NCBI GenBank assembly: GCA_902800625.1
Contig: CADCFG010000002.1
Coordinates: forward strand, 124,001 to 188,000
Direction of reading: 5' to 3'
Source: an uncultured Eubacteriales bacterium
GTDB taxonomy: Bacteria > Bacillota > Clostridia > Christensenellales > Aristaeellaceae
DNA length: 64,000 bases
The notes below the pieces were generated by a model that searched no databases, was not told where the DNA came from, and saw nothing but the letters and a program-made list of their open reading frames with translations. Of this stretch, positions 25,314 through 34,465 are shown in pieces (the first letter of the stretch is position 1; each line of letters begins with the position of its first letter). A program made the translations under genes and the position numbers.

Positions 25314-26252
25314 CTATCTCGATCCCTTGTCGTAGGGGATACCCTCGGCCTTCGGCGCGGCGGAATTCTTGGAGAAGAACGCCAGCACCACCAGCGAGAT
25401 GATGTAGGGCAGCATGTTGTAAACCGTGCTGGGCAGGTTCAGGTTCTTCAGGAAATCGAAACCGGTGTAGACGTTGGACAGCGAGCGGAACAGGCCGAAC
25501 AGCAGTGCCGCCAGGGCGATGCGCTGGGGCTTCCAGCTGCCGAAGATCATGACCGCCAGGGCCAGGAAGCCAAAGCCGGCCACGCCGTTTTCAAACTTCC
25601 AGGCGGAGACGCCCGCGGTGATGTACACCAGGCCGCCCAGTCCGCCCAGCAGTCCGGAGATCATCACGCCCGCATAGCGCATCTTGTACACGTTGATGCC
25701 CACGGAGTCCGCCGCTTGGGGATGCTCGCCGCAGGCCATCAGGCGCAGGCCGAACTTGGTCTTGTACAGCACGATGTAGGAGATGATCAGCAGTGCCAGC
25801 GCCAGCAGCATGAACCAGGAGAACTCCGTGCCTTCTGCGATGATAAAGCTCTTCTTCGGGCCGACGTACATGATCTCGGACGAAGTGTTGGAGGAGTCCG
25901 CCGCGGTGTTGATGGCCTTGACGATGACGGTGGCGGCGGCGGTGCCCAGCAGGTTCATGGCCGTGCCCACCAGCGTCTGGTCCGCCTTGAAGTTGATGGC
26001 GGCCACCGCCAGCAGCAGCGAATAGAGGATGCCGGTGAGCATGGCGGCCAGCACCGTGATGCAGATCATCACGAAGGGCGCCGTGTCCGCGGGCATGTAT
26101 TTCATCACCAGCGCGCCGCCCAGCGCGCCAAATACCATGATGCCCTCCAGGCCGATGTTGATCACGCCGGAATGCTCAGAGAAGCAGCCGCCCAGGGCCA
26201 CCAGCATCAGCACCGAGGTGAAGATCAGGGTGTATTGCAGCAGCAGCAACAT
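25314..26252 (-). CDS. BMP-type (nucleoside) ABC transporter permease 2
   Basis: About 312 residues with eight or more membrane helices. Signature segments FSEHSGVINIGLEGIMVFGA and LMACGEHPQAADSVGINVYKMRYAG are typical of the second permease (YufQ/NupQ type) of importers that use a BMP-family binding protein. Its start codon overlaps the stop codon of the first permease by one base. Last gene of the four-gene operon. Confidence 0.9.
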   Translation of the reverse strand: MLLLLQYTLIFTSVLMLVALGGCFSEHSGVINIGLEGIMVFGALGGALVMKYMPADTAPFVMICITVLAAMLTGILYSLLLAVAAINFKADQTLVGTAMNLLGTAAATVIVKAINTAADSSNTSSEIMYVGPKKSFIIAEGTEFSWFMLLALALLIISYIVLYKTKFGLRLMACGEHPQAADSVGINVYKMRYAGVMISGLLGGLGGLVYITAGVSAWKFENGVAGFGFLALAVMIFGSWKPQRIALAALLFGLFRSLSNVYTGFDFLKNLNLPSTVYNMLPYIISLVVLAFFSKNSAAPKAEGIPYDKGSR

Positions 26253-27370
26253 CAGGCATTGCCTCCCTTCTTGTGCTGGGCTTTGGCGTCCAGCCGCTTG
26301 TTCACAAACAGCTTCATATACAGCACGAAGCCGCACATGTAGATGATCACCGACGAAATCAAATCGGAAATCTGGGCGCAGTACATATTCATGTTCACGT
26401 TTGCGCCGCCGCGGGTGATGTGCTGGATGAAGTAGGAGGAGAAGATGGCGCCGATGGGGTTCAAACCGCCCAGGAACGCCGCCGCGATGCCGTTGAAGCC
26501 CATGGCGGGAACGGAGGCCTGGGTGACGGCCCACTGCTCGAAGTCGGACAGGTACAGCATCGCCGCGCCCAGGCCCGCCAGCGCGCCGGCGATGGCCATG
26601 GTCAGGATGATGTTGTAGCGGTCGCGCATGCCGCAGTACTTGGCCGCGTTCTTGTTCAGGCCAGTGGCACGCAGCTCGTAGCCCAGCAGGGTCTTGTTCA
26701 GCAGTACCCAGATGCCTACGCACACCAGGATCGCCAGCGGAATGGCGATGGTCACGTTCTTCTGGTTGAACAGGTTGTCCAGCCCCAGGGTGGGCAGCAG
26801 GGCGCCCGCGTTCTGGCTGGCGACGGTGAAGGTGTCCTTGCCGGTGGGGTTCTTCACCGGGGCAAGGAGCGTGTTCACCAGGTACAGCGAGATCCAGTTC
26901 AGCATGATGCAGCTGATGACCTCGTTCACGTTGCGATAGGCCTTCAGGAAGCCGGAGATCGCGCCCAGCACCGCGCCGCAAAGGATGGCGGCCAGGATGC
27001 AAACGTACCAGGGCAGGTGCAGCGCCAGCGCGCAGTACAGGCTCGCGCCCGCGCCGGCCACGTACTGGCCCGCCGCGCCGATGTTGAACAGGCCCACCTT
27101 GTAGGCGAACAGCACCGACAGCGAGCACATCAGCAGGGGAGCGGTGGTGACCAGCGTGCAGCCGAAGTTCTTCAGCTGCTTTTCGGGCTTGGAATAGGCC
27201 CAGAAGTTCTTGATGACGCCGAGGATGGCCTCGGTGGCGCCGCTGGGATTGATGATCAGCAGCGCGATGTAGCCCACCAGCAAGCCCAGCAGGATGCAGA
27301 CCAGGCTGGCGAACAGTGTCTGCACCCCGGGCTTTCTCAGCAGGGATTCGCGGGATTTGTTAGCCTGCAT
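26252..27370 (-). CDS. BMP-type (nucleoside) ABC transporter permease 1
   Basis: 372 residues. N-terminal membrane anchor, then the permease core with FAYKVGLFNIGAAGQYVAGA and ELRATGLNKNAAKYCGM, characteristic of the first permease (YufP/NupP type). The start overlaps the end of the ATPase gene by 11 bases; the stop overlaps the next permease by one base, so the three genes are translationally coupled. Confidence 0.9.
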   Translation of the reverse strand: MQANKSRESLLRKPGVQTLFASLVCILLGLLVGYIALLIINPSGATEAILGVIKNFWAYSKPEKQLKNFGCTLVTTAPLLMCSLSVLFAYKVGLFNIGAAGQYVAGAGASLYCALALHLPWYVCILAAILCGAVLGAISGFLKAYRNVNEVISCIMLNWISLYLVNTLLAPVKNPTGKDTFTVASQNAGALLPTLGLDNLFNQKNVTIAIPLAILVCVGIWVLLNKTLLGYELRATGLNKNAAKYCGMRDRYNIILTMAIAGALAGLGAAMLYLSDFEQWAVTQASVPAMGFNGIAAAFLGGLNPIGAIFSSYFIQHITRGGANVNMNMYCAQISDLISSVIIYMCGFVLYMKLFVNKRLDAKAQHKKGGNA

Positions 27371-28907
27371 AGCTGGAATCCTCCTCTCGCTTCGCGCCTG
27401 CCATGAACAGGCCGATTTCCTCGGGATTGGTCTTCTTGGGATCCAGCTCGCCGACGATCTCGCCCTCGTACATCACCAGGATCCGGTCTGAGACGTCCAG
27501 AACCTCGTCCATCTCAAGAGACACCAGCAGCACGGCCTTGCCCTGGTTGCGCTGCTCCACGATCTGCTTGTGGATGTACTCGATGGCGCCCACGTCCAGG
27601 CCGCGGGTGGGCTGCACGGCGATCAGCAGAGCGGGATCCTTGTCGATCTCGCGGGCGATGATGGCCTTCTGCTGGTTGCCGCCGGACATGCTGCGGGCCA
27701 TGGTGATGGGGCCCTGGCCGGAGCGGATGTCGTACTGCTCGATCAGCTTGTTGGCGTAGCTTCTTATATTTTTGCGCCGCAGGAAGCCCTTGTTGTTGAA
27801 TTCAGGTTCAAAGTAGCGCTGGAGCACGATGTTGTCCTCCAGGGAATAGTCCAGCACCAGGCCGTGCTTGTGCCGGTCCTCGGGGATGTGGCTCATGCCC
27901 AGCAGCGAGCGCTGGCGGATGGCGGTCTTCGTCAGGTCCTGGCCCATCAGGTGGATGGTGCCGCCGGACAGGGGCTCCAGGCCGGACAGGCCGTAGACGA
28001 ACTCCGTCTGGCCGTTGCCGTCGATGCCCGCGATGCAGACGATCTCGCCCTCGCGCACCTGCAGCGAAACGTTCTTAACGGCGTCGCCCGGGTGGCTGTG
28101 GGACTTTACGGACATGTTTTTGATGTCCAGGATCACCTTGCCGGGGGTCTTCTCGGGCTTTTCCACGTGGAAGTTGACGTTGCGGCCCACCATCATGGCG
28201 GAGAGCTGCTCCATGGTGACATCCTTGGTTTCCACGGTGCCGATGTACTTGCCCTTGCGCAGCACGCTGCAGCGGTCAGCCACGGCCATGATCTCGGCCA
28301 GCTTGTGGCTGATGAACAGGATGCTCTTGCCCTCGGCCGCCAGGTTCTTCATGATCTGCATCAGCTCGTCGATTTCCTGGGGCGTCAGCACGGCGGTGGG
28401 CTCGTCGAAAATCAGGATCTCGTTGTCGCGATAGAGCATCTTCAGGATCTCGGTGCGCTGCTGCATGCCCACGGTGATGTCGGCGATCTTCGCGTCCGGG
28501 TCCACCTGAAGTCCATAGCGCTCGGACAGCTCGATCACGCGCTTGCGGGCCTCGGCCTTCTGCAGAAAGCCCATCTTGCTGGTCGGCTCCACGCCCAGGA
28601 TGATGTTGTCCAGCACCGTGAAGCACTCCACCAGCTTGAAGTGCTGGTGCACCATGCCGATGCCCAGGTCGTTGGCGTCGTTGGGGTCGTTGATCTTGAC
28701 CTCCTTGCCGTCCTTTTTGATGGTGCCTTCCTCCGCCTGATACAGGCCGAACAGCACGCTCATCAGCGTGGACTTGCCCGCGCCGTTTTCGCCGAGCAGG
28801 GCGTGGATCTCGCCCTTCTTCAGCTGAAGCGTGATGTCGTCGTTGGCGATGATGCCGGGGAAACGCTTCGTGATGTGCAGCATTTCAATGGCATACTGGT
28901 TCTCCAA
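27360..28907 (-). CDS. BMP-type (nucleoside) ABC transporter ATP-binding protein
   Basis: About 515 residues with two nucleotide-binding domains. Domain 1: GENGAGKST, signature ITVGMQQRTEI, Walker B IFDEPTAVL. Domain 2: a degenerate P-loop (GIDGNGQTEFV), signature MSGGNQQK, and a modified Walker B (AVQPTRGLD), as usual for this family. The start is TTG 28907 (MENQYAIEMLHITKRFPG), 6 bases behind GGAGGGGA; the frame is open further into the upstream repeat region but that is not coding. 374 bases of hairpin-rich DNA separate it from its binding-protein gene. Confidence 0.9.
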   Translation of the reverse strand: MENQYAIEMLHITKRFPGIIANDDITLQLKKGEIHALLGENGAGKSTLMSVLFGLYQAEEGTIKKDGKEVKINDPNDANDLGIGMVHQHFKLVECFTVLDNIILGVEPTSKMGFLQKAEARKRVIELSERYGLQVDPDAKIADITVGMQQRTEILKMLYRDNEILIFDEPTAVLTPQEIDELMQIMKNLAAEGKSILFISHKLAEIMAVADRCSVLRKGKYIGTVETKDVTMEQLSAMMVGRNVNFHVEKPEKTPGKVILDIKNMSVKSHSHPGDAVKNVSLQVREGEIVCIAGIDGNGQTEFVYGLSGLEPLSGGTIHLMGQDLTKTAIRQRSLLGMSHIPEDRHKHGLVLDYSLEDNIVLQRYFEPEFNNKGFLRRKNIRSYANKLIEQYDIRSGQGPITMARSMSGGNQQKAIIAREIDKDPALLIAVQPTRGLDVGAIEYIHKQIVEQRNQGKAVLLVSLEMDEVLDVSDRILVMYEGEIVGELDPKKTNPEEIGLFMAGAKREEDSSYAG

Positions 28908-28945
28908 TTCCGCTCCCCTCCAATGCTGTGGTATCAAGTGAGAAT

Positions 28946-29191
28946 GGGGGAACGACCTCTTTCGTCTCCGCCGCGCGGAGCCGCCTTCCCCTTCAGGGGA
29001 GGACGATGCCCAAAAGCCTTCCCATTCAGGAGCAGGTGGCGCGTCAGCACCGGAAGAGGTCGTTCTCTCTTTTCCTCTCACAGAAGCCTCCGGACAGGAT
29101 TGATCGACTTCGGTTGCGATTCGTTCAAGATAGCGCGGCCTTGCGCCGTTTGTCATCCTGAGCGGAGCGGCAGCGAAGTCGAAGGATCTTC
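28946..29191. repeat. Two intergenic palindromic repeat elements between the binding-protein and ATPase genes
   Basis: Element 1 (28946-29068) is bounded by inverted arms GAACGACCTCTTTC and GAAGAGGTCGTTC, with an inner CCCCTTCAGGGG palindrome. Element 2 (29151-29191) is one arm of the same family as the array at 1501-1868 (GTCATCCTGAGCGGAG...TCGAAGGATC). They lie inside an operon, where they can lower read-through from the binding protein into the ATPase and permeases. Confidence 0.7.
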
Positions 29192-29243
29192 ATCATTTGC
29201 AAAGATGCTGCATTGCAGAAAAACCGGGGGCTTTTGTCAAAGG

Positions 29244-29270
29244 TTCGGAGGAGCGAAGCGCTCCTCCGAA
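29244..29270 (-). promoter_or_regulatory. Intra-operon hairpin downstream of the BMP binding-protein gene
   Basis: TTCGGAGGAGCG, loop AAG, CGCTCCTCCGAA: a perfect 12-bp stem with a 3-base loop just after the binding-protein stop codon. No good T-run follows, so it may protect the 3' end of the binding-protein mRNA more than terminate. Confidence 0.6.
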
Positions 29271-29281
29271 GCAATGGTTTC

Positions 29282-30370
29282 TTACTTGACGGTGCCCAGA
29301 TCGTTCACGGTGATCTCGGTCTCCGGCATGGCGTCGATGGCGTCGGACACGGTGATCTCGCCGTTGAACATGGCGGCCACCAGGGCCTTGTAGTCATCCT
29401 CGGTGAAGCCTTCGCCGAACTGGGTGGAGCCGGCCAGCTGCACATAGTTGGCAGCGGGATCCTCGCCCACCAGGCCCAGGGCCTCGACCTTGCCGCCTTC
29501 GAACTCGCCGGCGACGGTCTTGGTCAGCAGGGTGTCCACGGTGGCGGCCAGGCCCTTCATGGCGCTGGTCACGGTGATGCCCTCGCCATACAGGCCGTCG
29601 ATGGTGGCAGCCTGGTCGACGTCAACGCCGATCACCTTGCCGCCCTCAACCTTCGCGGCAGCCTCGCCGGCGGAGGTGAAGATGCCGCCGCCGCAGGCGA
29701 ACACGGCCTGCACGCCCAGGTTCTGGTACCAGTTGTCCATGTAGGCGGTGATGTCGGCATCGCCATAGAACTGGTTGCCGTACACGTACTCGACGGTCAC
29801 GTCGGCGGCGTTGCCCAGCTCGACGGCAGCGGCGTTGGCGCCCTGCACGAAGCCGAAGCCATAGCGCACGACGGCGGGAACGGCCATGCCGCCCAGGAAG
29901 CCCAGGTGGGTGTAGCCCAGCTTCACAGCCGCGTAGCCGGCCATGTAGCCGCACAGCTCTTCCTTATAGACCGCGCAGTACACGTTGCTGCCGACCGCAG
30001 CGCCGCCCAGATCGCCCTCGGAAACGTCCAGAGCGATGAAGGTGGTGTCGGGATACTCCTCCTGCACCTCGGCGATGGTCTCGCCGAAGGCATAGCCGGG
30101 CATCACGATGACATTGTAGTCCTCGTCGTCGGCCTTCTCAACCATGGCGACGCGCTCAGCGGTGGAATCGCCGTTGGGCTTGTAGTAGGTGAAGTCAATG
30201 CCGTTGGCCTCGCAGAAAGCCTTGCAGGCTTCATAGGTGGTCTGGTTGAAGGACTGGTCGGTGATGTCGCCGTAGTCGGTGATCATCGCCACGCGGTACT
30301 CGCCCTCGGCGAAGGCCGCGACGGACAGCAGCATCAGCGCTGCCAGCAGGATGGAAACGATTTTCTTCAT
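29282..30370 (-). CDS. BMP family ABC transporter substrate-binding protein
   Basis: 362 residues. Signal peptide MKKIVSILLAALMLLSVAAFA with a signal-peptidase-I site (AFA|E) and no lipobox cysteine. The mature part is a BmpA/PnrA-like two-lobe fold (YRVAMITDYGDITDQSFNQ, VIVMPGYAFGETI, FLGGMAVPAVVRYGFGFVQGA, GVDVDQAAT). Known members bind purine nucleosides or related compounds; the ligand here is inferred only from the operon type. First gene of the binding-protein/ATPase/permease/permease set; start ATG 30370 behind AAGGAGG. Confidence 0.9.
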   Translation of the reverse strand: MKKIVSILLAALMLLSVAAFAEGEYRVAMITDYGDITDQSFNQTTYEACKAFCEANGIDFTYYKPNGDSTAERVAMVEKADDEDYNVIVMPGYAFGETIAEVQEEYPDTTFIALDVSEGDLGGAAVGSNVYCAVYKEELCGYMAGYAAVKLGYTHLGFLGGMAVPAVVRYGFGFVQGANAAAVELGNAADVTVEYVYGNQFYGDADITAYMDNWYQNLGVQAVFACGGGIFTSAGEAAAKVEGGKVIGVDVDQAATIDGLYGEGITVTSAMKGLAATVDTLLTKTVAGEFEGGKVEALGLVGEDPAANYVQLAGSTQFGEGFTEDDYKALVAAMFNGEITVSDAIDAMPETEITVNDLGTVK

Positions 30371-30737
30371 GGTCTATTCCTCCTTGTTGCGTAAGCATCC
30401 AACAAAATGCTCCGTGTAGATTATAACAGAAATCAAGTCGTTTGAAAAGCGTTTCAGACAAGAAAATTATAAAAAAACGTCAGAAATTGGACAAATATGG
30501 AAGATACATACGCGGAAAAACTGCCGTTTGCTGGGAACGACGTGAATTGATGGGTTTACGAAAAAATAACTATACAATTTCCTGTTCGATAAAAAATACA
30601 CCAAAACCGTATAATAATTACTTGACCTGCGGCTAAAATATGCTATAATCATTAAGAAAGCACGGCCTGTGCCGTGACCCGGCGCGCCTGCCGGCGCGGT
30701 TGGAAAGCCGTGCGCAATTAACAAGGAGGATACTAAT
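30371..30737. promoter_or_regulatory. Divergent regulatory region between the two ABC operons
   Basis: No gene is visible. On the plus strand TTGACC (30622-30627), 16 bases and TATAAT (30644-30649) form a promoter for the sugar operon. Its leader contains the hairpin CACGGC-CTGT-GCCGTG (30661-30676) and a GC-rich palindrome after it. On the minus strand TATAAT near 30425 can serve the BMP operon. The AT-rich stretch 30465-30620 stands out from the GC-rich surroundings and may hold operator sites; no perfect LacI-type palindrome was found by eye. Confidence 0.6.
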
Positions 30738-31856
30738 ATGAAGAAAGTCCTTGCTTTGGTTCTGGCGATCGTCATGCTGATGGGCGTGGCCATGACCGCC
30801 TGCGCCGAGAACATCAAGATCGGCGTCTCCATCTGGAGCTCCACCGACACCCTGGGCAGCGAGTGCAAGCGCATCATCGACGCGGCCGCCGAAGCCCTGG
30901 GCGATGTCGACGTCCAGTATGTGGACCAGGCCCACATTTCCGAGCAGGTCACCAAGTCCGCCGAAGATCTGGCCATGGCCGATTGCGACGGCATCATCAT
31001 CTGCAACTCCGCCTCCGCCGAGATGGCTTCCGTCATCAAGACCTGCGAAGACAACGAAATGTATGTCGCGCAGTTCTTCCGCGTGATCGATCCCGAAGCC
31101 AACCCCGACGAGTACGCTCAGGCCTGTGCTTCTCCCTACTATGTGGGCGCGGTGCACGAGTCCGAGTTCGACAACGGCAAGACCCTCGTGACCATCCTGG
31201 GCGAGAAGGGCTGCCGCAAGATCGGCCTTGAGGGCTGGGAGCCCGGCGACGCCACCTTCCTGGGCCGCTGGGAAGGCTACAAGGCGGGCGTTGAGGCCTG
31301 GAACGAGGCCAATCCCGATGACCAGATGGAGATGCTTGAGCCCCAGTATGGCCGTACCACCACCGACACCGGCCGCCAGGCCGCCGAGGCCATCATCGAC
31401 GCCAATCCCGACATCGATGCTCTGATCGTCGCTGGCGGCGGCGGAGACACCCTGCTGGGCGCCATCGCCGGTATCGAAGCCAAGGGCCTGACCGGCAAGA
31501 TCGCCGTGGTCTCCACCGACTTCCTGCCCGACCTGGACGAGAAGCTGCAGACCGGCGCCATGGCCGCTGAGTCCGGCGGACACTATGCCGATCCCTTCTT
31601 CGCCTTCCTGATGGTCTACAATGCCATCAAGGGCAACTACGAAGTGAGCACCGAAGGCTTCTATGACATGGTGTTCCCGTACATGTTCGTCGACTCTCCC
31701 GAGTCCTACGCCGCCTATGCGGAGTACTTCACGGGCGATCAGCTGCCCTACAATGCCGACGAGATCGTCGAGCTGGCCGGCCTGTCCTATGACGACCTGG
31801 CCGCGGCCTGCGCGAGCCTGTCCGTCGACGACGTTGTGGCGCGTCACTCCAAGTAA
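30738..31856 (+). CDS. CUT2-type sugar ABC transporter substrate-binding protein
   Basis: 372 residues. N-terminal signal sequence MKKVLALVLAIVMLMGVAMTACA; the only cysteine is in MTAC|AEN, a poor lipobox, so either lipoprotein or A-C-A|E cleavage is possible. The mature protein is a type I periplasmic-binding fold (IKIGVSIWSSTDTLGSECKRI ... DCDGIIICNSASAEMASVI ... IDALIVAGGGGDTLLGAIAGIEAKG), of the Peripla_BP_4 group that binds sugars or sugar-like ligands. First gene of an operon with two permeases. Start ATG 30738 behind AAGGAGGA. Confidence 0.87.
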   Translation: MKKVLALVLAIVMLMGVAMTACAENIKIGVSIWSSTDTLGSECKRIIDAAAEALGDVDVQYVDQAHISEQVTKSAEDLAMADCDGIIICNSASAEMASVIKTCEDNEMYVAQFFRVIDPEANPDEYAQACASPYYVGAVHESEFDNGKTLVTILGEKGCRKIGLEGWEPGDATFLGRWEGYKAGVEAWNEANPDDQMEMLEPQYGRTTTDTGRQAAEAIIDANPDIDALIVAGGGGDTLLGAIAGIEAKGLTGKIAVVSTDFLPDLDEKLQTGAMAAESGGHYADPFFAFLMVYNAIKGNYEVSTEGFYDMVFPYMFVDSPESYAAYAEYFTGDQLPYNADEIVELAGLSYDDLAAACASLSVDDVVARHSK

Positions 31857-31874
31857 TCCCAACCCAACTTAATG

Positions 31875-31913
31875 AAAAGCGGGCAGCCGTCAGGCGCGGC
31901 GGAGCCCGCTTTT
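31875..31913 (+). terminator. Partial terminator between binding-protein and permease genes
   Basis: AAAAGCGGGC (31875-31884) and GCCCGCTTTT (31904-31913) form a perfect 10-bp stem with T's at the end. Placed directly after the binding-protein gene, it would let that gene be made in excess over the membrane parts. Confidence 0.75.
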
Positions 31914-31988
31914 CCCAAGCATGGGGGAAACCCCATACGATCAAGGCATGCCGCGCCTCTGGCAGCCGAAAGAATAGGAAGCGAAGCT

Positions 31989-32939
31989 ATGTCCAAATCC
32001 CTGGAAAAGCTGAAGCACAGCAAGTACTACGGCCTTGTACTGCTTGCCGTGATGGTGCTGGTGGTCTATGGGGTCTTCAAGATCCTGACGCCGCACAACT
32101 TCGGCTCACTTGACAATCTTTCATCCTACCTGCAGTCCTCGATCATCTATTCCGTCGGCGGCTGCGGGCTGTACTTCATCGTCGTGATGGGCCTTTTCGA
32201 TTTCGCGGTCGGCTCCAACGTGGTGCTGTCCAGCATCGTGGGCGTCGTGCTTTCCCAGAAGTTTGGCTACGTCGGGTTCGTGTTGGGCACGCTGTGCTGC
32301 GGCACGCTGCTGGGCCTGTTGATCGGCCTGCTGTATAACCAGCTGAACGTGCCCTCGATGATCGTCACTGTGGGCGTCATGCTGGTGTTTGAGAGCGTGG
32401 CCGTGTACGTGGCCGGCGGCGACAAGCAGACGCTGGACCCGGCCTACCGCTTCTTCAGCGGCGCGCCCGGCAACTTCATCCTGGCGATCCTGGCGTTTCT
32501 GCTGATGTATTTCATCCTGAACTACACCAAGATCGGCACCTATTGCGCCGCCATCGGCAGCAATGAGTTCACGGCCAAGAACATGGGCATCAATGTGAAG
32601 AAGTACAAGCTGATCGGCTTCATGCTGCTGCACTTCTTCGTGGGCGTGATGGCCATACTGTCCGTGTCCTACGGCACCACCATGACGGCCCTGACCGGCA
32701 TGAGCACCATGAGCCGCAACTTCCAGCCCCTGATGGGCACCTTCTTCGGTGTCGCCTTCCGCAAGTACGGCGTGCCGATCACGGCCATCGTGGTTGGCGA
32801 GTTCATCATCTCCATGATCTTCAGCGGCTTCGTCGCCCTGGGCGCGCCAACCACCATCCAGAACGTGGTTACCGGCGCGGCCCTGCTGATCATCGTCACG
32901 CTGACTGCCCGCGGCAGCAAGGGCAGCGTCGTTAAGTAA
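31989..32939 (+). CDS. CUT2-type sugar ABC transporter permease 1
   Basis: About 316 residues with about eight to ten helices. FDFAVGSNVVLSSIVG and the late GSNEFTAKNMGINVKKYKLIGF loop correspond to the RbsC/AraH permease family (BPD_transp_2). Start at ATG 31989, behind AGGAAG; the upstream frame crosses the terminator. The ATPase gene follows 13 bases later. Confidence 0.88.
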   Translation: MSKSLEKLKHSKYYGLVLLAVMVLVVYGVFKILTPHNFGSLDNLSSYLQSSIIYSVGGCGLYFIVVMGLFDFAVGSNVVLSSIVGVVLSQKFGYVGFVLGTLCCGTLLGLLIGLLYNQLNVPSMIVTVGVMLVFESVAVYVAGGDKQTLDPAYRFFSGAPGNFILAILAFLLMYFILNYTKIGTYCAAIGSNEFTAKNMGINVKKYKLIGFMLLHFFVGVMAILSVSYGTTMTALTGMSTMSRNFQPLMGTFFGVAFRKYGVPITAIVVGEFIISMIFSGFVALGAPTTIQNVVTGAALLIIVTLTARGSKGSVVK

Positions 32940-32952
32940 GGGGGGCGGGCAC

Positions 32953-34452
32953 ATGGATAAGAAGACATTGCTCGTGGCCGAGCACATCGACAAGCGCTTC
33001 GGCACCACCCACGCCGTCAACGACGTGTCCATCAACATCGCCGCCGGCGAGGTTCGCGCCCTGATCGGCGAGAACGGCTCCGGCAAGAGCACCTTCTGCC
33101 AGATGCTCTGCGGCATCTACACCATCGGCGGCGGCACCTTCACCCTGGACGGCAAGGAGCTGCACATCAAGAACCAGGTGGAGGCCAACGACGAGGGCAT
33201 CTCCATCATCGTGCAGGAGATGGGCACCCTGTCCGGTTTGACCGTGGCCGAGAACATCTACCTGGGCCACGAGGCGCCCTTCATGCACATGGGCGTGAAG
33301 GACACCCGCGCCATGAACCGCGAGGCCCAGAAGCTGCTGGACGAATACGGCTTCGGTCGCATCAAGGCCGGCGCGATGATCGACAACTACAACTTCGAGG
33401 ACCGCAAGCTGGTGGAGATCGTCAAGGCCACCTACATGAAGCCCAAGATCCTGGTCATCGACGAGACGACCACGGCCCTTTCCCAGAATGGGCGCCTGGA
33501 GCTGTACAAGATCATGGACGCCGTGCGCGCGGACGGCCGGTCGGTCATATTCATCAGCCACGACCTGGGCGAGGTGCTGACCCATTCCGATACCATCTCC
33601 ATACTGCGCGACGGCGAGTACATCGACACCGTGAATGCCTCTGACGTGACCGAGGATGACCTGAAGCGCCTGATGGTGGGCCGCGAGATCGGCTCCGCTT
33701 ACTACCGCACGGACTACGGCACGCCCATCTCCGATGAAGTGGTGCTGTCCGTGAAGGGCGTCACCGTGCCGGGGGAGATCGAGGACGTGACCTTCGATCT
33801 GCACCGGGGCGAGATCCTGGGCTTCGGCGGCCTGTCCGAATGCGGCATGCACGAGGTGGGCAAGGCCATCTTCGGCGCGTCCTGGGACCGCAAGGGCTCC
33901 GTGACGCTGGCCGACGGCACTGCCATCAACAGCATCCCCACCGCCATCAAGCACTCCATCGCCTATACCTCCAAGGACCGCGACAACGAGTCCATCATCA
34001 TCAACGAGTCCATCCGCAACAACGTGGTGCTGCCGTCTCTGGACGATTTGGCCAGCCATGGCCTGCTCAGCGGCGGCAAGCTGACCCGCTTTGCCAGGGA
34101 GCACGCCAATGGTATGCAGACCAAGATGCAGAGCGTCAACCAGTTCGTGTCCGACCTGTCCGGCGGCAACAAGCAGAAGGTGGTCCTGGCGCGCTGGATC
34201 GGCAAGGACAGCGACATACTGGTGCTGGATTCGCCCACCCGAGGCATCGACGTGAAGGTGAAGCAGGCGATCTACGCGCTGATGGCCGATATGCAGAAGC
34301 GGGGCAAGTCCATCATCATGATCTCCGAGGAGATCCCGGAGCTGCTGGGCATGTCCGACCGCATCTTCGTGATGAAGGACGGCCGCATCAACGGCGAGTT
34401 CATGCGCGATCCGTCCCTCAGCGAAGAAGACCTGATTGCGAAAATGGTTTAA
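32953..34452 (+). CDS. CUT2-type sugar ABC transporter ATP-binding protein with one degenerate ATP site
   Basis: 499 residues, two nucleotide-binding domains of the RbsA/MglA type. Domain 1 has an intact P-loop (GENGSGKST) and Walker B (LVIDETTTAL), but its signature is lost (NYNFEDRKLVEIVKA instead of LSxGxxQ). Domain 2 has an intact signature (LSGGNKQK) but a broken P-loop (GLSECGMHEVGKAI) and Ser in place of the catalytic Glu (LVLDSPTRGID). The two good halves combine into one working composite site; the other is dead on both sides. Start ATG 32953 after GGGGGCGGG. Downstream gene follows 13 bases on. Confidence 0.9.
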   Translation: MDKKTLLVAEHIDKRFGTTHAVNDVSINIAAGEVRALIGENGSGKSTFCQMLCGIYTIGGGTFTLDGKELHIKNQVEANDEGISIIVQEMGTLSGLTVAENIYLGHEAPFMHMGVKDTRAMNREAQKLLDEYGFGRIKAGAMIDNYNFEDRKLVEIVKATYMKPKILVIDETTTALSQNGRLELYKIMDAVRADGRSVIFISHDLGEVLTHSDTISILRDGEYIDTVNASDVTEDDLKRLMVGREIGSAYYRTDYGTPISDEVVLSVKGVTVPGEIEDVTFDLHRGEILGFGGLSECGMHEVGKAIFGASWDRKGSVTLADGTAINSIPTAIKHSIAYTSKDRDNESIIINESIRNNVVLPSLDDLASHGLLSGGKLTRFAREHANGMQTKMQSVNQFVSDLSGGNKQKVVLARWIGKDSDILVLDSPTRGIDVKVKQAIYALMADMQKRGKSIIMISEEIPELLGMSDRIFVMKDGRINGEFMRDPSLSEEDLIAKMV

Positions 34453-34465
34453 GGAGGCGAGGAAC

